NCBI GenBank assembly: GCA_017542695.1
Contig: JAFXWT010000372.1
Span: 1 to 31,857 of the forward strand
DNA from: Clostridia bacterium
Lineage (GTDB): Bacteria; Bacillota_A; Clostridia; Oscillospirales; CAG-272
DNA: 31,857 nt
Reading direction: 5' to 3'
The notes below the pieces were generated by a model. It did no database searches, had not been told where the DNA came from, and saw only the letters and a program-made list of their open reading frames with translations. Positions 1 through 7,412 of the stretch are shown in pieces. Position numbers and translations under genes: made by a program. Each line of letters starts with the position of its first letter. Positions within the stretch are counted from its first letter, which is position 1.

Positions 1-125
1 ATATTCTCATTTTCGTTTGGAGTAATACCGTCGTCAAATTCGATTTTTTCGAATTGTGATGGATTAACATAACCACCTCTTGGCTGTTTCACCATTCTGA
101 TTCTTTGCGTTACAGTATATCCCAC
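1..125 (-). CDS. Partial protein of unknown function, N-terminus only
   Basis: An open frame on the minus strand runs off the left edge of the window, so only about 41 N-terminal residues are visible. I chose the GTG at 125-123 because GGAGAG lies six bases upstream of it and an in-frame TAG occurs a few codons before. An internal ATG (residue 11, bases 95-93) is an alternative start. The peptide contains RMVKQPRGGYVNPSQFEKI followed by an acidic stretch, which reads like a real soluble protein. Codons such as GGT, CCA, TAT and AGA are much more AT-rich than in the next genes, so it may have a different origin. I do not recognise the family and assign no function. It would lie downstream of, and on the same strand as, the pepC operon. 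Confidence 0.55.
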   Translation of the reverse strand, partial: MGYTVTQRIRMVKQPRGGYVNPSQFEKIEFDDGITPNENEN

Positions 126-158
126 AGCAAACTCTCCGTTCTATAATCAAATTTTTCG

Positions 159-926
159 TTATCCGAACACTTCAAGAAGCGGGCGCGTCAAAGCGAGCGT
201 TTTTTCAAGATTGTCGCCGAAGAAGCCCTCGAGCGAGAGATTGCCACGGTATTCAATGCCGCGGAGCATTTTCGCCCACTTTTCGAGCGACGGGATATCG
301 CTTTTCTCAGTCGGCATGAGGCGGTCGGGATTTGCGCGCGCGAGGTGCGCGTGGCAAAGCGTTCCCATAGCGCAGTTCAGTCCTTCGTCATTTTCTCCGT
401 TCATATAAAAGTGAAAGAAATCGACCATAGCGCCGACGTTTTTTCGTCCCGTCCGCTTTGCGACGGCGACGGAGTCCGACACCGTGTTGACGAGGTTCGT
501 TTCTAAGCGCGAAAGCGGCTCGACGACAACGGCGACGCCGTGTTTTTCCGCGATATCGGCGATCGACGAAATGACGGCGCAGAATTTTTTCTCATACTCT
601 TCCCTGTCGGCGCCCGAGGGAATGTTCCGCGCCGCGCCGCTGCCGACGACGACGGTTTTCACTCCGAGCGCCTCCGCGCGCGATATTCCGCGCTCCGCGT
701 AGTCGGCGATATCGTTTTCAGGCGCGCCGTATATATCGAAGCCGCCGGGGAAAAAGCCGTTCGTCGAGAGGACGGGGACACCGATCCTTTTATATTCGGC
801 GGCGTAACCGTCAAATTCACCATCCGTCATCGACGCGAGACGCGAAAGATTTTCCTCAACGTAGTCAAATCCGCATTTTTTGATGATAGCGGCCTCTTTG
901 ACCGAGCCGCAGACGCCGAGCTTCAT
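159..926 (-). CDS. Sugar phosphate isomerase/epimerase family protein (TIM barrel)
   Basis: This 255-residue protein has the pattern of the xylose-isomerase-like TIM-barrel family, whose members isomerise or epimerise sugars or cleave phosphodiesters using a divalent metal. Visible metal-site-like segments are VVVEPLSR, MVDFFHF, CHAHLAR and SLEGFFG, in the expected order. The ATG at 926 was chosen over the ATG at 944 because GGAGG sits just upstream and because this ATG overlaps the stop of the preceding gene as ATGA, which suggests translational coupling. It is the third gene of the pepC operon. The substrate cannot be read from the sequence. A second member of the same family lies at 2879-3649. 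Confidence 0.85.
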   Translation of the reverse strand: MKLGVCGSVKEAAIIKKCGFDYVEENLSRLASMTDGEFDGYAAEYKRIGVPVLSTNGFFPGGFDIYGAPENDIADYAERGISRAEALGVKTVVVGSGAARNIPSGADREEYEKKFCAVISSIADIAEKHGVAVVVEPLSRLETNLVNTVSDSVAVAKRTGRKNVGAMVDFFHFYMNGENDEGLNCAMGTLCHAHLARANPDRLMPTEKSDIPSLEKWAKMLRGIEYRGNLSLEGFFGDNLEKTLALTRPLLEVFG

Positions 927-1408
927 ATATCTCCCTCCGTCCATTCAAAATCGTCGCAGGCGACTTTCATTTGTTCGATAATGCGCGCAAAATCTTCAAG
1001 CCCCGCGCGGTCTTTTTCGGAAAAGCGGTCAAGTTTCGGGCTGTCGATATCGAGCACGGCGACGACTTTGCCGCCGCGCTTTATCGGCACGACTATCTCG
1101 CTGTTCGAAGCGCCGTCGCAGGCGATGTGTCCGTCAAACTCGTGTACATTCGGCACGACGAGCGTGTTTCCCGCCTTTGCCGCCGTGCCGCACACGCCGC
1201 GGCCGAGCGGTATCTCGATGCACGCTGGCTTGCCGCAGAAGGGACCGAGAACGAGTTTTTCGCCGCTCAAAAGGTAAAATCCCGCCCAGTTGATATCGTC
1301 GAGCGACTGCCACAGCAAAGCCGCCGCGTTCGCCAGATTCGCAACGAGATGCGGCACTCCGTCGGTCACTCCGCGGAGCGCGTCGCACATTGATTTGTAG
1401 TCGGTCAT
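923..1408 (-). CDS. msrC: Free methionine-R-sulfoxide reductase (GAF domain)
   Basis: This 161-residue single-GAF-domain protein has the usual length of fRMsr, a cytosolic enzyme that reduces free methionine-R-sulfoxide. The family block is well preserved: GPFCGKPACIEIPLGRGVCG, then VHEFDGHIACD and SEIVVPI. Cys63, Cys73 and Cys97 have the same spacing (10 and 24 residues) as the redox cysteines Cys84/94/118 that I recall for the E. coli enzyme; Cys58 is extra. The gene starts seven bases after the pepC stop without an obvious ribosome site of its own, so it is probably reached by coupling. Its stop overlaps the next start. Function is inferred from the conserved cysteines. Confidence 0.9.
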   Translation of the reverse strand: MTDYKSMCDALRGVTDGVPHLVANLANAAALLWQSLDDINWAGFYLLSGEKLVLGPFCGKPACIEIPLGRGVCGTAAKAGNTLVVPNVHEFDGHIACDGASNSEIVVPIKRGGKVVAVLDIDSPKLDRFSEKDRAGLEDFARIIEQMKVACDDFEWTEGDI

Positions 1409-1415
1409 GGCGGCG

Positions 1416-2750
1416 TCAGTCGGCGAGGGTACCCATCGGATCCCACGGTTTCAGAACGGTAAGTTTTCCGTCGTAGAGCTTCGCCTTTTCGCCGAGGTAT
1501 TTCTTGTTCACGACCGCCTGATAGACGTATTTATCGAACCATGTGTCACTCATTATGTAGTAACCGGAGTTAACTCCCTCGCTGCCCCAGCTGTTTTCGA
1601 CTTTCCAGCGGAGCGATCTTCCGTTTTCGTCGAGGTGAACGCCCGTGATGCACATCGCGTGGTTCATCGCGCTGTATTTGTAGTCGAGCGCCTGCGCTTT
1701 TGTCAGCGCGGTGTCGAGCCCCGTCACCGCGTCGTAATCGTAAAGATTGTCGTCCCAAAGGTTCTTTTCGGCGCGCTCGCCGGATTTGCCGCAGTCGCAG
1801 CCGAACCAGACGATCTCGCCGTCTTTGAGCTGGGCGATGATCGCCGCTTTCATCTCTTCGATCTTGATGTTGAGGTGTTTTATGAGCTTGCCGCCGACGA
1901 CGTTTCCGAGGCGGTCGATCGTATAGACTTTGTTATACGGCTTGTCTTTTGTCGGGCCGTTGATGATCGAGCCGTAATTTGCGAACATATCGCCGATGTA
2001 TTTTTCCTTGAATGAGAGCGGCGTGTATCCTTTTTCGAGCACGCATTTGCCTTCTTTCGTCTTGTACTCGAAGTCGAATGTCGTGGGCGGATTTCCGTAA
2101 CATTCGGTGAGGAAAACGTATATCTTCGAGAGAAGTTCTTCTTTCTTTTCCTCGACCGCGTCCGCCGACGCGCCTTTCGCTATCATATCACGCAGGACTG
2201 CCGCGCCCTTTTTGAGCGAGGTGTTGATCTGACCGTTAAGACCGCCCGTCGCCGACGACTGTGCCGTCTCGGGATACGCCGATTTCGGCACCATGCCGTA
2301 TTTGTCGAGGATATTTACGAACATATCCCACTGGCCGCCGTCGTTGACGCCGCCGCCGATGATGAACGACACTACTCTGTCGTCTGTGTCGAGCGCCGCT
2401 GTGTCGATGACGTTTTCATAGTACCAGTTGCATTTTTCGAGCTTGTCCCAGAATGCGAGATACGACTGCGAAAGCTCGAAGTTTTCGAGGTCGAGTTCCT
2501 TCGCCATCTTTTCGCGGATGATATTCGTCGCGGCAAAAAGCCAGCAGCGACCCGACGATTTCTGATTTGTACATTTCATCGTCGGTACTTCGACGTTAAA
2601 GAAGAATTCGTGCTTTGCGAGCTCCTCGCCGTTCATAGCGAGATTTTGCAGCGTCGATTTGTAGAGCGCGTTGCGGATCAGTTTTGCGTTTTTGCTTTCC
2701 TTTTCGCTTTTTTGAAATTGTTTGAGCGTTGTTTTTGTGAGTCCTTTCAT
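1416..2750 (-). CDS. pepC: Aminopeptidase C, bleomycin-hydrolase family (C1 cysteine peptidase)
   Basis: This 444-residue protein has the standard length for PepC, a cytosolic papain-fold aminopeptidase (usually hexameric) that trims peptides from the N-terminus. The catalytic Cys69 is seen in NQKSSGRCWLFAATN, the catalytic His in MNHAMCITGV and the Asn in KVENSWG. There is no signal peptide, as expected. GGAGGAAATC directly precedes the ATG at 2750. A good promoter lies upstream (2782-2810). It is the first gene of an operon with msrC and the isomerase-like gene. Pairing peptide breakdown with methionine sulfoxide repair is plausible but is only inferred from position. Confidence 0.96.
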   Translation of the reverse strand: MKGLTKTTLKQFQKSEKESKNAKLIRNALYKSTLQNLAMNGEELAKHEFFFNVEVPTMKCTNQKSSGRCWLFAATNIIREKMAKELDLENFELSQSYLAFWDKLEKCNWYYENVIDTAALDTDDRVVSFIIGGGVNDGGQWDMFVNILDKYGMVPKSAYPETAQSSATGGLNGQINTSLKKGAAVLRDMIAKGASADAVEEKKEELLSKIYVFLTECYGNPPTTFDFEYKTKEGKCVLEKGYTPLSFKEKYIGDMFANYGSIINGPTKDKPYNKVYTIDRLGNVVGGKLIKHLNIKIEEMKAAIIAQLKDGEIVWFGCDCGKSGERAEKNLWDDNLYDYDAVTGLDTALTKAQALDYKYSAMNHAMCITGVHLDENGRSLRWKVENSWGSEGVNSGYYIMSDTWFDKYVYQAVVNKKYLGEKAKLYDGKLTVLKPWDPMGTLAD

Positions 2751-2781
2751 GATTTCCTCCGAAAAAAATATTTACGGATAA

Positions 2782-2810
2782 AGTATATCATATATAAATG
2801 AAAAAAACAA
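2782..2810 (-). promoter_or_regulatory. Promoter of the pepC operon
   Basis: On the minus strand, TTGTTT (2810-2805) and TATACT (2787-2782) are separated by 17 bases, about 30 bases before the pepC start. Confidence 0.7.
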
Positions 2811-2819
2811 GAAATAATA

Positions 2820-2848
2820 TTGCATATTGTATTTTTTTATGTTAAAAT
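2820..2848 (+). promoter_or_regulatory. Promoter of the sugar isomerase/oxidoreductase operon
   Basis: TTGCAT (2820-2825) and TAAAAT (2843-2848) are separated by 17 bases and lie about 30 bases before the start at 2879. It is back to back with the pepC promoter. Confidence 0.65.
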
Positions 2849-2878
2849 TCAAGCAGAACACAATACGGGGAGATAATT

Positions 2879-3649
2879 ATGGAAAATTTCGGACTGAATC
2901 TCTACACTCTGCGCGACTACATCAAGACGGAGGACATGCTTTGCGAGACGCTCGGAAAGTTGAAAGCGATGGGATATACGTTCGTGCAACATTCGGGCGC
3001 GCCGTTCGACGCGGAGATGTTCGGGCGCGCGACCGAAAAGACCGGAATGCCGACGGTGCTGACGCACGTGCCGATCGAGAGGATCACCGACGACACGGAT
3101 AAGCTGATCGACGAGCATTTTTCGATAGACTGCACTTATATCGGACTCGGAGCGATGCCGGCGAACATCATCAAAGACAAAGACGCGCTCATTAAGAAGA
3201 TCGGCGAGCTTGAAGACGCCGCCGTAAAGATGGAAAAGCGCGGGGCTAAGTTCTTTTATCACAATCACCATATGGAGTTTTTCAAACACGGCGGAAAAAC
3301 GGTGCTCGAAATGATCGCCGAGCGCGCGCCGCACGTGAATTTCACGCTCGACACGTATTGGGTGCAGTACGGCGGGGCTGACATTTACGAAGTGATCGAA
3401 AAGCTCGCGGGGCGCATCGGGTGCGTACATCTGAAAGATTACAAGATAACATATAACAACGACAAAAGCTGGTTCGAGCCGAAATTCGCGCCGCTCGGCG
3501 AAGGTAATATGGACTTCGGAAAAATAATTCCGGCGATGAAGGCGGCGGGGACGGAGTATTTCATCGTCGAGCAGGACAACGCGACGGAGCTTGAAAAACC
3601 GTTCGACGAAGTGAAAACAAGCGCGGAATATCTGAAAAACTTTAAGTGA
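2879..3649 (+). CDS. Sugar phosphate isomerase/epimerase family protein (TIM barrel)
   Basis: This 256-residue cytosolic protein belongs to the xylose-isomerase-like TIM-barrel family. Characteristic segments are FFYHNHHMEF, FTLDTYWVQYGG, CVHLKDYK and FIVEQDN, which carry the likely metal and substrate ligands. GGGGAGATAATT precedes the ATG. The stop is followed at once by a Gfo/Idh/MocA oxidoreductase. This pairing is common in catabolic clusters for inositols, sugar acids and 3-keto-sugars, where the dehydrogenase makes a keto-sugar and the isomerase or lyase processes it. The exact substrate is unknown, and no transporter or kinase is nearby to suggest one. Confidence 0.88.
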   Translation: MENFGLNLYTLRDYIKTEDMLCETLGKLKAMGYTFVQHSGAPFDAEMFGRATEKTGMPTVLTHVPIERITDDTDKLIDEHFSIDCTYIGLGAMPANIIKDKDALIKKIGELEDAAVKMEKRGAKFFYHNHHMEFFKHGGKTVLEMIAERAPHVNFTLDTYWVQYGGADIYEVIEKLAGRIGCVHLKDYKITYNNDKSWFEPKFAPLGEGNMDFGKIIPAMKAAGTEYFIVEQDNATELEKPFDEVKTSAEYLKNFK

Positions 3650-3657
3650 GGCGGGAA

Positions 3658-4821
3658 ATGGACAAAGTAAGATACGGACTTATCGGCGTCGGCAATATGG
3701 GCACGACGCACCTTAAAAACTTCAAGGAAGGTAAAGTCGAGGGCGGCGAGATCGTCGCCGTCGCCGACGTGAAGGAAATGCGCCGTGCGTTTGTCGCCGA
3801 GACTTACCCCGACGTGAAAATTTACGAAAACGGCGACGCGCTGATCGACAGCGCCGACGTCGACGCGGTCATCATCGCAGTGCCGCATTACTTCCACCCG
3901 CCGCTCGCCATCCGCGCGCTGAACCGTGGGCTTTCGGTAATATGCGAGAAGCCCGCGGGCGTTTACACAAAGCAGGTAAAGGAAATGAACGCGGCGGCGG
4001 CGAAGTCGAAAGGTCTTTTCACCGTGATGTTCAATCAGCGCACAAACTGCGTCTACCGCAAGATGCGCGAGATAATTCTGTCACACGGCATCGGTGAGAT
4101 CAAGAGAGTCAACTGGATAATCACCGATTGGTATCGCACGCAGGCATACTACGATTCGGGCGACTGGCGCGCGACGTGGTCGGGCGAGGGCGGCGGCGTT
4201 CTGCTCAATCAATGCCCGCACCAGCTCGATCTCGTGCAGTGGGTGACCGGAATGACGCCGGCGCGCGTTATGGCGCACTGCAAATTCGGCAAGTGGCATA
4301 ATATCGAGGTCGAGGACGACGTGACTGCGTATTTTGAGTACGAAAACGGCGCGACCGGCACGTTTATCACAACGACGGGCGATGCGCCCGGCACGAACAG
4401 ATTTGAAGTGACGGGCACGCTCGGCACGCTCCTCTGCGAGGGCGGAAAACTGAAAATGACGAAACTCGCCGAGGACGAGCGAAAATTCTGTTTTGAGGCA
4501 AAGATCGGCTTTGCGACGCCCGAAAAAGAAACGTTCGATGTAGAGACGGACGGCGAGAACCCGCAGCACCTCGGCATTTTCCGCAATTTTACGAACACGC
4601 TCCTCGGAAAAGAGGAATTGTTCGTCAAGGGCGAGGAAGGACTGCTCGGCGTTGAGCTGATGGACGCTTGTCTGCTGTCCGAGTGGCTCGGGCGCATGGT
4701 CGAGCTGCCCATAGACGACGATCTGTACCTATCCGAGCTGAAAAAGCGCATCGCGACGAGCCGCCGTAAAGAGCACGTGACGGACACCGTCGCCGACACT
4801 GCGGGAACGTACGGGAGTTGA
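3658..4821 (+). CDS. Gfo/Idh/MocA family NAD(P)-dependent oxidoreductase
   Basis: This 387-residue protein has the usual two-domain layout. The N-terminal Rossmann fold has GVGNMG (about residues 10-15) for NAD(P), followed by ADVDAVIIAVPHYFH and the family signature CEKPAG (Glu97-Lys98-Pro99), whose Lys is usually catalytic. The C-terminal alpha/beta domain includes WSGEGGGVLLNQCPHQLDL, whose His is the common second catalytic residue. The ATG at 3658 follows AGTGAGGCGG and is preferred to the GTG at 3646, which overlaps the previous stop. It forms an operon with the isomerase-like gene upstream and ends at a strong terminator. It probably oxidises a sugar, cyclitol or related polyol; the substrate is not determinable here. 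Confidence 0.92.
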   Translation: MDKVRYGLIGVGNMGTTHLKNFKEGKVEGGEIVAVADVKEMRRAFVAETYPDVKIYENGDALIDSADVDAVIIAVPHYFHPPLAIRALNRGLSVICEKPAGVYTKQVKEMNAAAAKSKGLFTVMFNQRTNCVYRKMREIILSHGIGEIKRVNWIITDWYRTQAYYDSGDWRATWSGEGGGVLLNQCPHQLDLVQWVTGMTPARVMAHCKFGKWHNIEVEDDVTAYFEYENGATGTFITTTGDAPGTNRFEVTGTLGTLLCEGGKLKMTKLAEDERKFCFEAKIGFATPEKETFDVETDGENPQHLGIFRNFTNTLLGKEELFVKGEEGLLGVELMDACLLSEWLGRMVELPIDDDLYLSELKKRIATSRRKEHVTDTVADTAGTYGS

Positions 4822-4837
4822 GCAAAAAATAAAAAAA

Positions 4838-4871
4838 GTCATCAAGTCTTTTCGATTTGATGACTTTTTTT
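4838..4871. terminator. Rho-independent terminator, usable in both directions
   Basis: An 11-bp stem (GTCATCAAGTC with GATTTGATGAC, one G-U pair) and loop TTTTC are followed by T7 and preceded by an A-run. It lies between the oxidoreductase and the convergent XRE gene and can stop both. Confidence 0.9.
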
Positions 4872-4912
4872 AATTAGCAACCGCATTAACGCTATACGAA
4901 TCGACGATAATT

Positions 4913-5149
4913 TCAGTGAGTTTCAGTGAGTTTTTCGCGCCTCAACGTTTCGCGCAGCTTTTCGTTGTCTTCATCGGAGAGTTTGTATACATCTGCTATT
5001 CTTTCTATAAAATCTGTGGGAATTCTTCTGCTTCCGTTCTCGATTGATGAAAGATAAGACGGGGAAATATAAAGCTTCTCCGCCATTTTCCTTGCACTTT
5101 CTTCGTTTTTCACCCTGACGATCCTTAAAAATTTGCCGAATTCAGTCAT
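4913..5149 (-). CDS. XRE-family HTH transcriptional regulator
   Basis: This 78-residue protein is essentially one Cro/C1-type helix-turn-helix: FGKFLRIVRVKNEESARKMA, then AEKLYISPSYLSSIENGSRR, then IPTDFIERIADVYKL. There is no second domain beyond a short charged tail. The gene is AT-richer than its neighbours. It is divergent from another small XRE gene (5272), and the shared intergenic region holds three similar palindromes, so it probably controls itself, the other gene, or both. Its last codons lie in a tandem 10-base repeat (4911-4930). Targets outside this pair are unknown. Confidence 0.85.
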   Translation of the reverse strand: MTEFGKFLRIVRVKNEESARKMAEKLYISPSYLSSIENGSRRIPTDFIERIADVYKLSDEDNEKLRETLRREKLTETH

Positions 5150-5170
5150 ACATTCCCCTTCGCTATGAAT

Positions 5171-5225
5171 ATAACAATTTGTTATTATTACAAAATGTCA
5201 TATAGAAAGTATAACAAAATGTTAT
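5171..5225. promoter_or_regulatory. Three operator-like palindromes between divergent XRE genes
   Basis: Three 15-bp sites share the form AT-ACA-NNN-TGT-AT: ATAACAATTTGTTAT at 5171-5185 (perfect 7-bp arms), ATTACAAAATGTCAT at 5187-5201 (imperfect) and ATAACAAAATGTTAT at 5211-5225 (perfect 6-bp arms). They occupy the whole gap where both genes must be transcribed, as operators of Cro/C1-type repressors do. That binding is by the two encoded proteins is inference. Confidence 0.7.
5179..5206 (+). promoter_or_regulatory. Candidate promoter of the plus-strand XRE gene
   Basis: TTGTTA (5179-5184) and TATAGA (5201-5206) have a 16-base spacer. The -35 overlaps the first palindrome, and the expected transcript start falls in the third. 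Confidence 0.5.
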
Positions 5226-5271
5226 TATCTTGTCAAGAGGAATTGTAAATAAAGCAAAAAAGGGAGAGAAA

Positions 5272-5496
5272 ATGGCAAAGCTTGTCGGTTTGAAAAAGAT
5301 AAGAATTGAAAAGGGATACAGTCAAGTCAAAGTTGCGATGGATATGTCAATGACTCAAGAGGCGCTGTCGCTTTACGAAAACGGAAAGCGGTCGCCCGAT
5401 GTTGATGTTCTGCTTGCGTTTTCAAAATATTTTGACGTTTCAATAGATTATCTTATAAGAGGTGAAGAATTTACCCCCGCGCACCCAAAAAAATAA
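5272..5496 (+). CDS. XRE-family HTH transcriptional regulator
   Basis: This 74-residue protein consists of a Cro/C1-type helix-turn-helix: LKKIRIEKGYSQVKVAMDM, then MTQEALSLYENGKRSPDVDV, then LLAFSKYFDVSIDYLIRG, the familiar end of this family. The ATG at 5272 was preferred to an upstream TTG at 5230 because AGGGAGAGAA sits directly before it and the extra residues do not fit the family. It is divergent from the XRE gene at 4913-5149, with which it probably forms a small regulatory switch. The following gene has its own strong promoter, so co-transcription with it is not required. Confidence 0.88.
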   Translation: MAKLVGLKKIRIEKGYSQVKVAMDMSMTQEALSLYENGKRSPDVDVLLAFSKYFDVSIDYLIRGEEFTPAHPKK

Positions 5497-5507
5497 CCTT
5501 TTCCCTA

Positions 5508-5536
5508 TTGCAAAAGCCGACAAAAAATGATATACT
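5508..5536 (+). promoter_or_regulatory. Promoter of the NifU-like/GGGtGRT operon
   Basis: TTGCAA (5508-5513) and TATACT (5531-5536) are separated by exactly 17 bases, about 40 bases before the start at 5577. The same two hexamers and spacing occur at the pgk promoter. Confidence 0.75.
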
Positions 5537-5576
5537 ATGTAATTGGAAAACATTTAACCGAAAAAGGAGATAAACA

Positions 5577-6278
5577 ATGGCAGATATCAAGTTTTCAAAC
5601 GAAGTCAGTTCCATGTGCTGCGTGGCCAAAGGTCCGGATCACGGTCCCGCCCCGATACCCGAGGAAGGCAAATGGATACAGGCAAAACAGATCACAGATA
5701 TATCGGGCTACACGCACGGTATCGGCTGGTGCGCACCTCAGCAGGGCGCGTGCAAGCTGTCGCTGAACGTAAAGGACGGCGTTATTCAGGAAGCGCTGGT
5801 CGAGACTATCGGCTGCTCCGGCATGACGCACTCGGCGGCAATGGCGGCTGAAATACTCCCCGGCAAAACTATACTCGAAGCGCTCAACACGGACCTTGTG
5901 TGCGACGCTATCAACACGGCGATGAGAGAGCTGTTTTTGCAGATCGTCTACGGCCGCACGCAGTCGGCGTTCTCCGAGGGCGGTCTTGTCATCGGCGCGG
6001 GAATGGAAGACCTCGGCAAAGGCGCTCGCTCGATGGTCGGCACGATGTACGGCACGATGGAAAAGGGCGTAAGATACCTTGAAATGACAGAGGGCTACTG
6101 CACGAGAATGGCTCTTGACGAGAACGATCAGGTCATCGGTTACGAGTTCGTATCGCTGGGCAAAATGACGGACTTCATCAAAAAAGGCATGAAGCCGAAC
6201 GAAGCATACGAAAAAGCAAAAGGCACGTACGGAAGATTTGCCGAAGCGGCAAAATATATCGATCCGAGAAAGCAGTAA
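5577..6278 (+). CDS. NifU/IscU-like iron-sulfur scaffold-type protein
   Basis: This 233-residue cytosolic protein resembles the NifU N-terminal/IscU scaffold family in its central part, with ETIGCSGMTHSAAMAAEIL (Cys80) and a later CDAINTAMREL (Cys109). It also has a CC pair at residues 14-15 and further cysteines at 52, 59 and 175. It is longer than classical IscU (about 130 residues), and no cysteine desulfurase is near. AAGGAGATAAACA precedes the ATG. The next gene encodes a GGGtGRT protein twelve bases downstream, a pairing I recall as recurrent in Clostridia. Assembly or carriage of an Fe-S cluster for the partner is plausible, but the biochemical role is not established. Confidence 0.82.
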   Translation: MADIKFSNEVSSMCCVAKGPDHGPAPIPEEGKWIQAKQITDISGYTHGIGWCAPQQGACKLSLNVKDGVIQEALVETIGCSGMTHSAAMAAEILPGKTILEALNTDLVCDAINTAMRELFLQIVYGRTQSAFSEGGLVIGAGMEDLGKGARSMVGTMYGTMEKGVRYLEMTEGYCTRMALDENDQVIGYEFVSLGKMTDFIKKGMKPNEAYEKAKGTYGRFAEAAKYIDPRKQ

Positions 6279-6290
6279 GGAGGCGCGAAA

Positions 6291-7292
6291 ATGGCATTAT
6301 TTGAAGGTTATGAAAGAAGAATTGACAAGATCAACGCCGTTTTGGCCGAATACGGCATCAAGTCTGTCGAGGAATGCAAGGAAATAACGCTTGCAAAAGG
6401 CATTGATTGCGACAAGATCGTTCGCGAGACACAGCCGATCTGCTTTGAAAACGCCGTTTGGGCTTACACCGTCGGCGCGGCTATCGCCATCAAGAAGGGC
6501 TCGAAGAAAGCCGCTGACGCGGCTGCCGACATCGGTATCGGACTCCAGTCGTTCTGCATTCCCGGCTCCGTTGCGGAAAACCGCAAGGTAGGGCTTGGTC
6601 ACGGCAACCTCGGCAAGATGCTCCTCTCGGAAGAGACGGAATGCTTCTGCTTCCTCGCGGGACACGAGTCGTTCGCGGCGGCTGAGGGCGCTATCAAGAT
6701 CGCTCTCAACGCGAACAAAGTAAGAACAAAACCGCTCCGCGTTATCCTCAACGGTCTCGGCAAGGACGCGGCGTTCATCATCTCGCGTATCAACGGCTTC
6801 ACATACGTTAAGACAGAGTTCGATCCGTACACGGAGACGGTCAAAATCGTTTCCGAAACGCCGTACTCCAAAGGTCCGCGCGCGGCGGTTCGCTGCTACG
6901 GCGCAGACAACGTTCCGGAGGGCGTTGCTATAATGAAACTCGAAAAGGTCGGCGTTTCTATCACAGGTAACTCCACAAACCCGACAAGATTCCAGCACCC
7001 CGTTGCGGGCACATACAAAAAATGGTGCGTTGAAAACGGCGTCAAGTACTTCTCCGTTGCATCGGGCGGCGGCACGGGACGTACGCTCCACCCCGACAAT
7101 ATGGCGGCAGGTCCGTCCTCGTACGGCATGACAGACACGATGGGACGTATGCACTCTGACGCGCAGTTCGCGGGTTCGTCCTCCGTTCCCGCTCACGTTG
7201 AGATGATGGGACTTATCGGCATGGGCAACAACCCGATGGTCGGCGCGACAGTCGCCGTTGCTGTTGCGGTTGAGGAAAGCTTTAAGAAATAA
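6291..7292 (+). CDS. GGGtGRT family protein, function unknown
   Basis: This 333-residue protein carries the name-giving motif SGGGTGRTLHPDNM at residues 258-271. Other glycine-rich segments are GLGHGNLGKM (101-110) and MMGLIGMGNNPMVG (305-318). Eight cysteines (29, 40, 51, 89, 118, 120, 202, 246) could take part in metal or cluster binding. There are no membrane segments or signal peptide. AAGGAGGCGCGAAA precedes the ATG, and a strong terminator follows the gene. It is co-transcribed with the NifU-like gene. The family is recognised by motif only and its activity is not known to me; use of an Fe-S cluster supplied by the partner is inference. Confidence 0.88.
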   Translation: MALFEGYERRIDKINAVLAEYGIKSVEECKEITLAKGIDCDKIVRETQPICFENAVWAYTVGAAIAIKKGSKKAADAAADIGIGLQSFCIPGSVAENRKVGLGHGNLGKMLLSEETECFCFLAGHESFAAAEGAIKIALNANKVRTKPLRVILNGLGKDAAFIISRINGFTYVKTEFDPYTETVKIVSETPYSKGPRAAVRCYGADNVPEGVAIMKLEKVGVSITGNSTNPTRFQHPVAGTYKKWCVENGVKYFSVASGGGTGRTLHPDNMAAGPSSYGMTDTMGRMHSDAQFAGSSSVPAHVEMMGLIGMGNNPMVGATVAVAVAVEESFKK

Positions 7293-7305
7293 GTGATATA
7301 AAAAA

Positions 7306-7337
7306 GACTTCCGAGCATTTGCTCGGAAGTCTTTTTT
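7306..7337 (+). terminator. Rho-independent terminator after the GGGtGRT gene
   Basis: A perfect 11-bp stem (GACTTCCGAGC with GCTCGGAAGTC) and loop ATTT are followed by T6. Confidence 0.95.
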
Positions 7338-7345
7338 GTTTTCCG

Positions 7346-7374
7346 TTGACAAAGATATACGTTTAGGTTATAAT
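7346..7374 (+). promoter_or_regulatory. Perfect consensus vegetative promoter of the transketolase operon
   Basis: TTGACA (7346-7351), 17 bases and TATAAT (7369-7374) match the housekeeping sigma consensus at all twelve positions. The transcript should begin near 7381, giving a leader of about 32 bases. Confidence 0.92.
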
Positions 7375-7412
7375 TACTATGGAAATAAATATAAGGAGCG
7401 TTTATAACTTAT

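Noticed and set aside
3646..3657. GTG start of the Gfo/Idh oxidoreductase overlapping the previous stop
   Set aside because: The ATG at 3658 has a better placed purine-rich site and gives the normal N-terminus of the Rossmann fold.
4911..4930. Tandem 10-base repeat TTTCAGTGAG at the end of an XRE gene
   Set aside because: Only two copies, no sign of an element end or target duplication. It changes only the last residues of the protein.
6297..7352. A 351-codon open frame on the minus strand
   Set aside because: It is the antisense shadow of the GGGtGRT gene and crosses its terminator.
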